In this document: one piece after another, positions 10,552-19,959 of the stretch | Layout: the number at the start of each line of letters is the position of its first letter | Position numbering within the stretch: the first letter of the stretch is position 1 | Assembly: GCA_030538605.1 (NCBI GenBank) | Contig: JAUNTQ010000004.1 | Location: 27,639-91,638, forward strand | Direction: 5' to 3' | Source of the DNA: Pseudomonadota bacterium | GTDB taxonomy: Bacteria > Pseudomonadota > Gammaproteobacteria > Burkholderiales > Burkholderiaceae_C | Length of the DNA: 64,000 nt | Notes under the pieces: model-generated | Seen by the model: the letters and a program-made list of their open reading frames with translations, nothing else | Told to the model about the DNA's origin: nothing | The model's database searches: none | Translations under genes and position numbers: made by a program

Positions 10552-11100
10552 TCAGCCCTGCCGCCGCGCCGCCATCTCGCGGCCGATGGCTTGCAGCGCG
10601 GCTTCGTCCAGCAGCGCGCGCACGGCCGGATACACCACCGATTCTTCCAGCGGAATGTGCCGCGCATACACCGCTGCAAAGGCCTGCACCAGCGCGCGCT
10701 CGGCGGTGCTGATGGGCGCGGGCGCCGCGGCGTCGCGCCACACCAGCAGCACCTGCCGCAGGCGCTGCCACAGCGCGTGCATCGCCACGTGGTCGGCTTG
10801 CAGTTCGGCCACGGCGGCGCGCACCCGCTCGTCGGCGTGGGCCTGCAATGGCGGGAACACGTGGCGCTCTTCGTCTTCGTGGTGGTGCGGGCCGGCGATG
10901 TCGAAATAGCGCAGCACGTCGGCGGCGGCGCTGCGCGAGGGCGCGTCGTGACCATGCGCATCGACGTGCGCCACGATGCGCTCCAGCAGATTCAGACTGC
11001 GTTGCACGCGCTCGTGGCAGGCTTCGAGCATGTCGAAAGGCTGCGCGAACGAGGCGGCGGGCGAGTGAAAGCCGGGCAGGCCGGCGGCTTGGGTGACCAT
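10552..11100 (-). CDS. Hemerythrin HHE cation-binding domain protein
   Basis: 182 residues from the ATG at 11100 (MVTQAAGLPGF); an ATG at 11109 adds three residues. The four-helix hemerythrin pattern is present: HERVQRSL in the first helix, HHHEDEERHVFP in the second, a central HVAMHALW, and HIPLEESVVYP in the last. These supply the His and carboxylate ligands of a di-iron site. Proteins of this family sense or store O2 or NO, or protect Fe-S centres. No partner domain is attached, so the exact role is unknown. It diverges from tamA with about 116 bases between starts. Confidence 0.85.
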   Translation of the reverse strand: MVTQAAGLPGFHSPAASFAQPFDMLEACHERVQRSLNLLERIVAHVDAHGHDAPSRSAAADVLRYFDIAGPHHHEDEERHVFPPLQAHADERVRAAVAELQADHVAMHALWQRLRQVLLVWRDAAAPAPISTAERALVQAFAAVYARHIPLEESVVYPAVRALLDEAALQAIGREMAARRQG

Positions 11101-11216
11101 GCGGGGCATTGTGCGGCAGGCGCGCAGCGCGCAGGGTCTGGCCGCTGTCTTGCCCATGGGCGCGTGGCGGGCAAGCAGGGCTTCGTGCGGTCGCAGCGCC
11201 GACTACACTCCCCGGG

Positions 11217-13238
11217 GTGAAGCAGTTGAAGCAGTCATTCATTCCACATGGCCGCGCGCTGGCGTGTGTGGCGTCGCTGGTGGCGGCGCTGGTGTTGACA
11301 GGGTGCGCGGCGTGGCGCGGTGGTGATGCGGCGCCCGGGCCGGCGGCGGCAGGCGCCACCGGCGGGGTCGACACGGCGGATGCCACGGGTGCAGCGACGG
11401 CCACGGGCACATCGGGCGCATCAGCGCCATCCGGCAGCGGCAGCACGCTGCCCGGGCAGATGGGCGCGGCGGGCGATGGGCCTGCGCAAGAAGCCGCGTT
11501 CGACATCCGCGTGCAAGCGCCCACGGCCTCGCTGCGCGAGCTGGTGCAGCGCCACAGCGAGCTGCAGCGCTACCGCGCCGTGACCGATCTGGACGACGCC
11601 GAGTTCGCCCGCCTGATGGCGCTGGCCGAGCGCGACGTGCGCAACCTGCTGGGCACCGAGGGCTATTTCTCGCCCGCCGTCACCATCACCCGCGAGCCGC
11701 CTGCTGCGGCCGGCGGACGGCCCACGGTGCTGATCGACATCGAGCCGGGCCAGGCCACCACCATTGCGCGGGTCGACATCGGCTTCGAGGGCGACATGGC
11801 CGAGCCCGCCGACCCGCAGGCCGCTGAAGGCGTACTGGCGCAGCGCCAGGCCATCGTGCAGGGCTGGAGGCTGGGCGAGGGCGATCGCTTCACCCAGCGC
11901 GACTGGGCCAGCGCCAAGACCGGCGCGCTGCGCCAGTTGGTGGAAAAGCGCTACCCGCGCGGGCAAGTGAGCTACAGCCTGGCCGACGTGGACGCGCCCG
12001 CCGCCAGCGCGGCGCTCACGGTGCGGCTCGACTCCGGGCCGCTGTTTCGCCTGGGCGCGGCCACCGTCAAGGGTGCCAGCCGCTACCCGCCCGAGCTGGC
12101 CGAGCGCCTGTCCTGGCTCAAGCCCGGCGACATCTACGACCAGCAACGCCTGGTGGATGCGCAGCTGCGCCTGGCCGGCAGCGGCTATTACGACTCGGCC
12201 TACATCAGCATCGACCCCGAGGGCGAACCCGCCGCCGTGCCCGTGAACTACACCGTCACCGAGGCCAAGCGCCACAAGGTGCAGCTGGGCGTGGGCTACA
12301 GCACCGACGGCGGCCCGCGCCTGACGCTGGAGCACCGCGACAACACCGCCCTTGGCACCCCCTGGCGGCTCGACAGCAAGCTGCACTTCGATCGCAAAGC
12401 GCCGCTGTTGCAGGCCGAACTCACCTCGCTGCCCAACGCCAACCTCTGGCGCTGGGGCGCGCTGGCGCGCTACATGCGGCAAGACGATGGCGAGCTGGTC
12501 ACCACCTCGCAAACCCTGCGCGCCGGACACCTGCAAACCACCGAGCGCTACGACCGCCATCTCTTCCTGCAATACGACCGCGCCAACGTCACCGGCAGCG
12601 GCACGCGCACCACCAACGCCACCGACGCGCTGCTGGGCGATGGCGCAGCCATCAGCGCCAACTTCGCCTGGACGGGCCGCTACTTCGACCGCATGCCCGT
12701 GCCCTCGCGCGGCTTCGGTCTGGCCGCCGAGGTGGGCGTGGGCATGACCGTGGTGGGCGATCGCCTGCCCTTCACCCGCCTGGCGGGCCGCTGGCTGGGC
12801 ATCGTGCCCATTGGCGATGGCTCAAGCCGCCTGGCCCTGCGCACCGAAGCCGGGGCCGTGCTGGCCGACAAGCGCGCGCGCCTGCCTTCGACCTACCTGT
12901 TTCGCACTGGCGGCGACACCAGCGTGCGCGGCTACGGCTTTCGCCGCATCGGCATTGCCCTGGGCGACGACGTGGTCGGCCCCGGCCGCTACATGGCCGT
13001 GGGCAGCGTGGAGTGGCAGCGCCCCATCCTGCAAGAGCGCTTTCCCGGCCTGCTGGAGCACACCTTGTTCATCGACGTGGGCAGCGTGGCCAACCGCGTG
13101 GGCGACATGCGCCCTAACTGGGGCGTGGGCACCGGCGTGCGCCTCATCACCCCCGTTGGCCCCATGCAGCTTGACGTGGCCTACGGCCTGCAATCGAAAG
13201 ACATCCGCCTGCACATGAACGTGGGCTTCAGATTTTGA
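11217..13238 (+). CDS. tamA: Outer-membrane translocation/assembly protein TamA (BamA/Omp85 family)
   Basis: 673 residues from a GTG at 11217 (VKQLKQSFIPHGRAL); a TTG three codons later is possible. The leader ends in a lipobox-like LTGC, so the mature protein may be lipidated. A Gly/Ala/Ser linker and POTRA domains (about residues 90-370) follow, with FDIRVQAPTASLRELVQRH at the start. The C-terminal half is an Omp85 beta-barrel, including the VRGYGFRRIG motif near residue 565 and a terminal aromatic strand (LHMNVGFRF). It acts in the outer membrane with TamB to insert or translocate outer-membrane proteins and possibly move phospholipids. tamB follows after a repeat-filled gap of 361 bases. 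Confidence 0.9.
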   Translation: MKQLKQSFIPHGRALACVASLVAALVLTGCAAWRGGDAAPGPAAAGATGGVDTADATGAATATGTSGASAPSGSGSTLPGQMGAAGDGPAQEAAFDIRVQAPTASLRELVQRHSELQRYRAVTDLDDAEFARLMALAERDVRNLLGTEGYFSPAVTITREPPAAAGGRPTVLIDIEPGQATTIARVDIGFEGDMAEPADPQAAEGVLAQRQAIVQGWRLGEGDRFTQRDWASAKTGALRQLVEKRYPRGQVSYSLADVDAPAASAALTVRLDSGPLFRLGAATVKGASRYPPELAERLSWLKPGDIYDQQRLVDAQLRLAGSGYYDSAYISIDPEGEPAAVPVNYTVTEAKRHKVQLGVGYSTDGGPRLTLEHRDNTALGTPWRLDSKLHFDRKAPLLQAELTSLPNANLWRWGALARYMRQDDGELVTTSQTLRAGHLQTTERYDRHLFLQYDRANVTGSGTRTTNATDALLGDGAAISANFAWTGRYFDRMPVPSRGFGLAAEVGVGMTVVGDRLPFTRLAGRWLGIVPIGDGSSRLALRTEAGAVLADKRARLPSTYLFRTGGDTSVRGYGFRRIGIALGDDVVGPGRYMAVGSVEWQRPILQERFPGLLEHTLFIDVGSVANRVGDMRPNWGVGTGVRLITPVGPMQLDVAYGLQSKDIRLHMNVGFRF

Positions 13239-13599
13239 CGCCGGCTGCGCCCGTTGCGCGGCTTCAAGCGGCTTCGGGTTTTTGGCCCTTTCCCCAGCGG
13301 GCTCATGTATGCACACATCTTTGCAGGCTGAGTAGAGCGAAGCGAAACCCAGCAACCCGGCTCGCGAGAACGCTGGGTTTCGCTCGGCGCTCTACCCAGC
13401 CTACGGGGCTGTGGGTTTTGGCCCCTTCCCCCAGCGGGGGAGGGGGCAAGAAACGTCTGATTTTTCAAGTTTGGTTATATTTTTTATGTAGCTGCTTGCG
13501 TACGTTATTTAATATTTTTAGTTATATTTATGTTTGAAATTGGCTTTTTGCATGCGCAAGCAGCTCCTATTTTATTGATGCTTGAACACTCCCTCACCC
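13239..13599. repeat. Intergenic repeat cluster between tamA and tamB
   Basis: No gene is visible in this gap. It contains a long palindrome at 13329-13412 whose arms carry GCGAAACCCAGC and GCTGGGTTTCGC. A CCCCCAGCGGGGG hairpin follows at about 13430-13444. Then an AT-rich palindrome at 13490-13565 is bounded by AGCTGCTTGCG and CGCAAGCAGCT. All three types recur elsewhere in the window. tamB may need a promoter inside or after these repeats. Confidence 0.8.
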
Positions 13600-16500
13600 A
13601 TGGCTGACGCTTCAGACACCGCCGCGCAACAGCCTGATTCAGCCGAAGCTGAACAGGCGCGCGCGCTTGCCGCGCCGCCGCGCCGCCGGCGCCTGCCGCG
13701 CGCGCTGCGCTGGCTGGCGTGGCTGCTGGCGGCGCTGCTGGCCTTGCTGCTGCTGGCCGCAGGCGGGCTGTGGATCTGGGCGGGCACCGACGGCTCGCTC
13801 GCCACCGCGCTGCGGCTGGCGGGCGCGCGCGTGCCGCTGGTCACCGAAGAAGTCACCGGCAACCTTCGCGGCAGCGGCAAGGTGCGCCACCTGGTGTGGG
13901 AGCAAGGCGGCCTGCGCGTGGACGTGCACGACGCCGCCATCCAGTGGACGCCCGTGGCGCTGCTCTCGCGCACGCTGCGCATCGAACACCTCGGCGCCAG
14001 CCGCATCGTCATCGACGACCAGCGCGCCCCCAGTGAAAGCCCTTCAGCCGGGCCGCCCGGCGCCATCCGCCTGCCGCTGAACATCGCCATCCAGCAGATC
14101 CACGCGGGCGAACTCACCTGGGCCGGCCCGCCCGCCTACACGATGCGCGAGATCGACGGCAGCTTCAGCTACGACGGCCAGCGCCACCTGCTCGCGCTCG
14201 ACCACGCCCGCGTCGAAGACGGCACCTACCACGCACGCGCCGCCGTCACCGCGCACGACCCCATGACGCTCGACGTCGCCCTGGCCGGCGTGCTCACCGC
14301 CCCCGTGCCCGGTGCCAGCGCCCCGCTGCCGCTCATCGTGCAGGCGCGCCTGCAAGGCCCGGTGAGCGAAATGCGCGCGCAGGCCGATCTGGTGGCTGCC
14401 GAACCTGCCGCGCCCGGCGCTTCCGCTGCGCGCCGCGCCGCGTTGCCCGAGCTGCCTGCGGTCGAGTTGCCCGGCACCGGCCTCGGCGCGGCCATTGCCC
14501 AGGCGCTCAGCGCGTCCGCACCCGCATACGCCCCCCATGCGAAGCCGCCACCTGCGCCTGCCCCGCCCGCTGGCGTGGCCCTGGCCGACGTGCCCGAGGC
14601 CCACGCGAGCGCCCTCATCACCCCCTGGGGCGCACAGCCCGTGCCCGAAGCCCACGCCCGCCTGCGCGCGCTCGACGTGGGCGCCATCTGGGCCGAAGCG
14701 CCCGTCACCCACCTCACCGGCCAGCTCGACATCACCCCCCTGCCGCCCGACGCCACCGGCGCCGCCGGCTGGGCCGTGCAGGCCGACATCCGCAACCGCG
14801 CCCCAGGCCCGTGGGACCAGCGCCGCCTGCCGCTCGACCGCGCCGTGGCCGACCTCACCTGGCAAGCGGGCGTGGCCACCGTGCGCGACTTGCATGCCGA
14901 TCTGGGCGGTGGCACCGTGGCGTCCACCGGCCGCTGGGTGGCGCCCCCCGCCGCGGTGGCGTCGGAACCTGCTGCGCCTGCGCCTGCGCCTGCGGCCTCG
15001 GCACCCGCCCCCGCAGGCACCTGGCAGATCGACACCCGCATCACCGGCGTCAACCCCGCCGCGCTGCACACGCAGCTGGCCGCCTTTCCGCTCGACGGCA
15101 CGGCCCAGGTCGAAGGCGCCGGCAGCGACGTGGATTTCGACATCGCCCTGCAAGCGCGCGCGCAGCGCGCCCAGCCACCCGCCCGCGCAGGCGAAAGCGC
15201 TGCCGAAGCCCTCGCCCGCGACCTGCGCGCCCTGCGCCTGCGCGACGCCACCGCCACGGGCCGCTGGACAGGCCAGGTGCTCGACCTCACCCGCCTGCGC
15301 GTGCGCACGGATGAGGCCGAGCTGAGCGGCAGCGCCCGCCTGCGCCCCACCGACGCCGCTGGCCCCGGCGGCAGCGTCGATGTGCGCTTCACCGCCCCCG
15401 GCGCCACCTTCACCGTCAAGGGCGAGGCACTGCCCGCCAGCGGCACCGGCACCTTGCAGGCCCAGGTGCCCGATGCGGCCCACCTGCTCGCATGGGCGCA
15501 AAAGCTGCCGGGTGGGGCCGAGGCGCTGGCGGGCGTGCACGCCAGCGGCAACGCCAGCTTGCGTGCCGATTGGCGCGGCGGCTGGCGCGACCCCGCCGTG
15601 CAAGCCACGCTGGCCGTGCCCCGCCTCGACGCGCGCCTGCCGGGCGCGGCCAGCGCAGCATCTGCCGCTGCACCCGCCGCCGCCACGCCAGCCACCAAAC
15701 CCGCCGCCCAACCCACCACCGCCGCCGACACCTCCCTCATCCAGCTGCGCAACCTGCAAGCGCGCCTGTCTGGCCGCCTGTCGCAGGCCGATCTGTCCGT
15801 CAACGGCCAGCTCACGCAAGACCAGCGCGCGCTCGACCTGCGCCTGGCCGCCACCGGCGGGCGCAGCACGCCGCAGGCCGCGTCGCTGGCCGATTCAGGC
15901 TGGCGCGCCACCATCAGCCAGTTGCAGGCCAGCGTGCGCGCGCCCGAGCTGGGGCAGGGCACCTGGCTGCTGGGCAAGCGCGGCGCCGCCGTGCCGCTGG
16001 CCTGGTCGCCCGCGCAGGGCGGGCGCTTTGACGCCGGTGCGGGCGAGCTGGTCATCACCTCACCCGCCCCCGTGGCCGAAGCCGTGCTGCGCTGGGGGCC
16101 GACACAGTGGCACGCGGGCGAGCTGCGCAGCACCGGCCAGCTCACCGGCCTGCCGCTGCAATGGGCCGAGCGCGTCGCCGGCGCGCAACTGGCCGACATG
16201 GGCCTCACCGGCAGCGTGGTCTTCAACGGCGACTGGGATCTGGCCCTGGGCCAGAGCCTGCGCCTGCAAGCCCACCTGGCCCGCGCCAGCGGCGACCTCA
16301 CCGTCCTCACCACCGACGCGCAAACCGGCGTGCAATCGCGCGTGGCCGCCGGCCTGCGCGAAGCGCGCCTGTCGCTCGGCAGCGACGGCCAGACCGTGAA
16401 CGCGCGCCTCAACTGGGACAGCGCCCAGGCCGGCACCGTCACCGCCCAGCTCGCCACCCCGCTGGCCGCCACGCGCGGCGAAGGCGGGCGCACCCAATGG

Positions 16501-17907
16501 TCGTGGCCTGAAGACGCCGCGCTGCAAGGGCAGGTCGAGGCGCGCCTGCCGCAGATCTCCGCCTGGTCGGTGCTTGCGCCGCCCGGCTGGCGGCTGCGCG
16601 GCAGCCTGCATGCCGATGCGCGCATCGGCGGCACGCGCATGCAGCCACTGGTCACCGGCACCCTGGGCGCAGACGACCTCGCCCTGCGCTCGGTGGTGGA
16701 CGGCGTGCAGTTCGAAGGCGGCCGCCTGCGCGCGCGCCTGGACGGCACGCGCGTGCTCATCGACGAGTTTTTGCTGCGCGGCGCGGGCGACAAGGCCGAC
16801 GCCGCCAGCGGCGGCACCCTGCGCGCCACCGGCGTGGCCGGATGGATCGACGGGCGCGCGCAAGCGCGGCTCGACGCCACGCTCCAGCAGCTGCGCGCCA
16901 GCATCGCGGCAGACCGGCAAGTCACCGCCTCCGGCAGCGTGCAGGCCGCGCTCGATGGCCGCGCCCTCGCCGTCGATGGCCGCCTGCGCGTGGACCGCGC
17001 CCTCATCCTGCTGCCCGAGGAAAGCGCCCCCTCGCTCAGCGACGACGTCATCGTGCGCGGCGCCGGTGGCAAGGTGATGTATGGCAAGCAGGCCCCCGGC
17101 GCGGTCGCCATGCCCACCAGCGCCCCCGGCCAGCAGGACGCCGTGCAAAAAGCCCGCGCGGGCGACGCCGATGCCGCTGCAAGCGAGCCGCTCACCGTGC
17201 GCGCCAACGTGCAGCTCGACCTGGGCGACGACTTCCGGCTGCGCGGCATGGGCATCGACACCCGCCTGGCAGGCGTGCTCACCCTCACCGCCGACGGCCC
17301 GCTCACCACCATGCCCCGCATGAGCGGCACCGTGCGTACCATCGGCGGCAACTTCCGCGCCTACGGGCAAATGCTCAACATCACGCGCGGCAACATCGTC
17401 TTCAGCGGCAACATCGCCAACCCCGCGCTCGACATCGTCGCCCTGCGCCCCAACTACGCCAGCGACCAGCGCGTGGGCGCGCAAGTCATGGGCACCGCCC
17501 TGCTGCCGCGCGTGCGCCTGTACTCCGAGCCCGCCCTGCCCGAAGGCGAAACCCTGGCCTGGCTGCTGCTGGGCCGCGCCGCGCCCACCTCGGGCGCCGA
17601 AGCCGCCATGCTGCAAACCGCAGCCCTGGCCCTGCTGGGCGGGCGCGAAGGCCGCGGCCTGGCCGCCACCTTCGGTCTGGACGAGCTGAGCTTTTCCGGC
17701 GGCGACGGCGCGGGCGGCGTGGCCGACGCCAGCGTCACCCTGGGCAAGCGCCTGTCCGACCGCCTCTACGCCGCCTACGAACACAGCCTGGCCGGCGCGG
17801 GCGGCACCTTGCTCATCTTCTATGAAATCTCCCGCCGCTGGACCCTGCGCGGCCAGGCCAGCGAAAACGCCGCCGTCGACCTGATCTTCCGCCTGAGCTT
17901 CGATTGA
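13600..17907 (+). CDS. tamB: Translocation and assembly module inner-membrane component TamB
   Basis: 1435 residues from the ATG at 13600 (MADASDTAAQQPD). One N-terminal membrane helix (about 33-56, WLAWLLAALLALLLLAAGGL) anchors it in the inner membrane. A very long Ala/Pro-rich periplasmic region forms the beta-rich groove typical of AsmA-like lipid-transfer proteins. The conserved C-terminal TamB domain (DUF490) is clear: GNFRAYGQMLNITRGNIVFS, NPALDIVALRPN, ETLAWLLLGRAAPTSG, and a terminal LIFYEISRRWTLRGQAS. It pairs with TamA just upstream and is thought to span the periplasm. The length is within the family range. Confidence 0.92.
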   Translation: MADASDTAAQQPDSAEAEQARALAAPPRRRRLPRALRWLAWLLAALLALLLLAAGGLWIWAGTDGSLATALRLAGARVPLVTEEVTGNLRGSGKVRHLVWEQGGLRVDVHDAAIQWTPVALLSRTLRIEHLGASRIVIDDQRAPSESPSAGPPGAIRLPLNIAIQQIHAGELTWAGPPAYTMREIDGSFSYDGQRHLLALDHARVEDGTYHARAAVTAHDPMTLDVALAGVLTAPVPGASAPLPLIVQARLQGPVSEMRAQADLVAAEPAAPGASAARRAALPELPAVELPGTGLGAAIAQALSASAPAYAPHAKPPPAPAPPAGVALADVPEAHASALITPWGAQPVPEAHARLRALDVGAIWAEAPVTHLTGQLDITPLPPDATGAAGWAVQADIRNRAPGPWDQRRLPLDRAVADLTWQAGVATVRDLHADLGGGTVASTGRWVAPPAAVASEPAAPAPAPAASAPAPAGTWQIDTRITGVNPAALHTQLAAFPLDGTAQVEGAGSDVDFDIALQARAQRAQPPARAGESAAEALARDLRALRLRDATATGRWTGQVLDLTRLRVRTDEAELSGSARLRPTDAAGPGGSVDVRFTAPGATFTVKGEALPASGTGTLQAQVPDAAHLLAWAQKLPGGAEALAGVHASGNASLRADWRGGWRDPAVQATLAVPRLDARLPGAASAASAAAPAAATPATKPAAQPTTAADTSLIQLRNLQARLSGRLSQADLSVNGQLTQDQRALDLRLAATGGRSTPQAASLADSGWRATISQLQASVRAPELGQGTWLLGKRGAAVPLAWSPAQGGRFDAGAGELVITSPAPVAEAVLRWGPTQWHAGELRSTGQLTGLPLQWAERVAGAQLADMGLTGSVVFNGDWDLALGQSLRLQAHLARASGDLTVLTTDAQTGVQSRVAAGLREARLSLGSDGQTVNARLNWDSAQAGTVTAQLATPLAATRGEGGRTQWSWPEDAALQGQVEARLPQISAWSVLAPPGWRLRGSLHADARIGGTRMQPLVTGTLGADDLALRSVVDGVQFEGGRLRARLDGTRVLIDEFLLRGAGDKADAASGGTLRATGVAGWIDGRAQARLDATLQQLRASIAADRQVTASGSVQAALDGRALAVDGRLRVDRALILLPEESAPSLSDDVIVRGAGGKVMYGKQAPGAVAMPTSAPGQQDAVQKARAGDADAAASEPLTVRANVQLDLGDDFRLRGMGIDTRLAGVLTLTADGPLTTMPRMSGTVRTIGGNFRAYGQMLNITRGNIVFSGNIANPALDIVALRPNYASDQRVGAQVMGTALLPRVRLYSEPALPEGETLAWLLLGRAAPTSGAEAAMLQTAALALLGGREGRGLAATFGLDELSFSGGDGAGGVADASVTLGKRLSDRLYAAYEHSLAGAGGTLLIFYEISRRWTLRGQASENAAVDLIFRLSFD

Positions 17908-17955
17908 GCGGCTTGAAACGCCAGCTACCCAAAGAAGGGTTGAAGATAAAAATAT

Positions 17956-18029
17956 AGCTGCTTGCGCACGTAATACATCATTTTTATATCAAATATATTT
18001 GAAATGACGTATTACGTGCGCAAACAGCT
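17956..18029. repeat. AGCTGCTTGCG-type AT-rich palindrome
   Basis: A long inverted repeat: AGCTGCTTGCGCACGTAATAC on the left arm pairs with GTATTACGTGCGCAAACAGCT on the right, with one mismatch. The loop is AT-rich. T-rich tails on both sides make it able to act as a terminator after tamB. Confidence 0.75.
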
Positions 18030-18041
18030 ATTATTTTTTCA

Positions 18042-18149
18042 TGATTGGCAAGAAATCTCGGATCGCCAATGACCGCGTGTCTTGCTCTCTCGCCCCCTGC
18101 GGGTGGAGAGGGAGTGATACGTGGCGCATCTGAGACTTCTTGCCAATCA
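18042..18149. repeat. 108-bp inverted-repeat unit upstream of the hemoglobin gene
   Basis: Perfect 13-bp inverted repeats (TGATTGGCAAGAA at 18042-18054, TTCTTGCCAATCA at 18137-18149) enclose 82 bp with a further CTCTC/GAGAG hairpin around a CCCCCTGCGGG core. It contains no gene. It may be a small mobile unit or a regulatory hairpin. Nothing else is seen in 17908-18294. Confidence 0.5.
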
Positions 18150-18294
18150 AGTATTTTTTAATTGCAGACACACCAACCACCGAACGCAGCGCTGGTGCAT
18201 GCGCCGCCCAGGCGGCACACGGGCCCTGCCGGCACCCGTCTTGCAGTTACTGTCGAATGAACAGCCATATCACCCCCCCCCAGGAGCCGCATGC

Positions 18295-18717
18295 ATGGCA
18301 AGCGACGACACCGCACCCGCAGATGCCCTTGACCCACCCGCCCCCGCCACGCCCTTCGAGTGGCTGGGCGGCGAGCCGGCCGTGCAGGCGCTGGTGCAGC
18401 GCTTTTACGACCTGATGGATCTGGAGCCCGCCTACGCCGCCTTGCGCGCCACGCACGGCAGCACGCTGGACGACGCGCGGCAAAAGCTCTTCTGGTTTCT
18501 GTGCGGCTGGCTGGGCGGGCCAGACCATTACATCGAACGCTTTGGCCACCCGCGCCTGCGCGCGCGGCACATGCCGTTTGCCATCGGCATGCGCGAGCGC
18601 GACGAGTGGCTGGCCTGCATGGACCAGGCCATGCGCGAAACCGGCGTGCCCGAGCCGCTGCGCGGGCGGCTGAACCAGCGCTTTTTCCAGACCGCCGACT
18701 GGATGCGCAACCGATGA
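18295..18717 (+). CDS. Group II truncated hemoglobin
   Basis: 140 residues from the ATG at 18295, chosen because CAGGAG lies about 8 bases upstream and homology-like sequence starts there; the longer open frame upstream is not protein-like. The 2/2 globin pattern is clear: FEWLGGEPAVQALVQRFYDLMD for helices A/B, a KLFWFLCGWLGGP region for E, proximal His in RARHMPFAIG, and a G8 Trp in QTADWM. Group II members bind O2 or NO and are linked to oxidative and nitrosative stress. The MFS gene begins 24 bases after its stop and could be co-transcribed. Confidence 0.9.
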   Translation: MASDDTAPADALDPPAPATPFEWLGGEPAVQALVQRFYDLMDLEPAYAALRATHGSTLDDARQKLFWFLCGWLGGPDHYIERFGHPRLRARHMPFAIGMRERDEWLACMDQAMRETGVPEPLRGRLNQRFFQTADWMRNR

Positions 18718-18741
18718 TGCGCGCCGCACACCATCGCCCGC

Positions 18742-19959
18742 ATGGCTGAACGCGGCAGCGCCACACCCGCGCCCGGCGGCTGGTGGCCGCTGGTGGTGAC
18801 CACCGCCATCCAGGCCATGACCTCGATGGCGCTGCTGGCGCTGCCGGCCATCGCGCCCAAGGTGGCCGAGGCGCTGGGGCTGCCCGCCGCGCTGCTGGGG
18901 GTGTATGTGGCGCTGTGCTATCTGGCGGCCATGGGCTCCAGCCTGGTGGGCGGCACGCTGGTGCGGCGCTGGGGGGCCATCCGCGTGAGCCAGCTCGGGC
19001 TGTTGTGCTGCGCGACGGGGCTGCTGCTCTGCACGCTGCCCTGGCCGGCCGCCATGGTGGCGGGGGCGTGGCTGATCGGCGTGGGCTATGGCCCCATCAC
19101 GCCTGCCAGCTCGCACCTGCTGGCGCTGACCACGCCGGCGCACCGGCTGTCGCTGGTGTTTTCCGTCAAGCAGACGGGCGTGCCCGCGGGCGGCATGCTG
19201 GCCGGGGCGCTGGTGCCGGGCATGGCGCTGGCGCTGGGCTGGCAGGGCGCGCTGTGCGTGGTGGCCGCCGTGTGCGTGGGCTGTGCCGCGCTGGCCCAGC
19301 CGCTGCGCGCGCCGCTGGATGCCGACCGCCAGCGCACCCAGCCGCTGGCCGTGGCCGCGCTGCTGCAACCACTGCGCATGGTGCTGCGCCACCGCGCGCT
19401 GCGGGTGCTGGCGGCGTGCTCGTTCCTGTTTTCGGCCATTCAGGTGTCGGTCACGGCGTATCTGGTGACCTACCTCACCGGCTCGCTCGGCATGGCCCTG
19501 CTGGCCGCGGGCGCGGCGCTGTCGGTGTCGCAGGCGGCGGGCGTGGTGGGCCGCATTGCCTGGGGCACGGTGGCCGATCGCGGCCTCGGCCCGCGCAACA
19601 CGCTCATGGTGCTGGCGGTGCTGATGGCAGTGGGCAGCCTGCTGGCCGCCACGCTGCCGCAGCCTGTGGACACCGTGTGGCTGTGGGCCGTGGTGGCGCT
19701 TCTGGGCGCGTCGGCCATCGGCTGGAACGGGGTGTATCTGGCCACCGTGGCGCGCCAGGCCCCGCCCGGCCAGGCCGCAGCGGCCACGGGCGGCACGCTG
19801 ATGTTCACCTTCATGGGCGTGGTGCTGGGCGCACCCGCCTTCGGCGCGCTGGCCGCAGGCACGGGCAGCTACCGCGTGGCCTTCGCCGCGCTGGCGCTGC
19901 CCGCGTTGACTGCGCTGGGCCTGCTGCTGTGGCGCGCATGGCAGAGCCGGCGGCAATGA
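18742..19959 (+). CDS. Major facilitator superfamily transporter
   Basis: 405 residues with about 12 hydrophobic segments. The loop between the second and third helices has the basic VRRWGAIRVSQLG pattern of MFS proteins, and GRIAWGTVADRGLGPRNT is the second-half counterpart. This is an inner-membrane secondary transporter; nothing shows the substrate. Members with a VKQTGVPAGG segment like the one near residue 145 are often annotated as organic acid or cyanate-type transporters, which I regard as unproven. Its last 15 codons and stop lie inside a 205-bp tandem repeat, so the 3' end exists in three copies. Confidence 0.85.
   Translation: MAERGSATPAPGGWWPLVVTTAIQAMTSMALLALPAIAPKVAEALGLPAALLGVYVALCYLAAMGSSLVGGTLVRRWGAIRVSQLGLLCCATGLLLCTLPWPAAMVAGAWLIGVGYGPITPASSHLLALTTPAHRLSLVFSVKQTGVPAGGMLAGALVPGMALALGWQGALCVVAAVCVGCAALAQPLRAPLDADRQRTQPLAVAALLQPLRMVLRHRALRVLAACSFLFSAIQVSVTAYLVTYLTGSLGMALLAAGAALSVSQAAGVVGRIAWGTVADRGLGPRNTLMVLAVLMAVGSLLAATLPQPVDTVWLWAVVALLGASAIGWNGVYLATVARQAPPGQAAAATGGTLMFTFMGVVLGAPAFGALAAGTGSYRVAFAALALPALTALGLLLWRAWQSRRQ

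Noticed and set aside
14226..17351. Minus-strand open frame of 1041 codons within tamB
   Set aside because: Shadow of tamB, rich in Ser/Ala/Arg with no recognisable domain.
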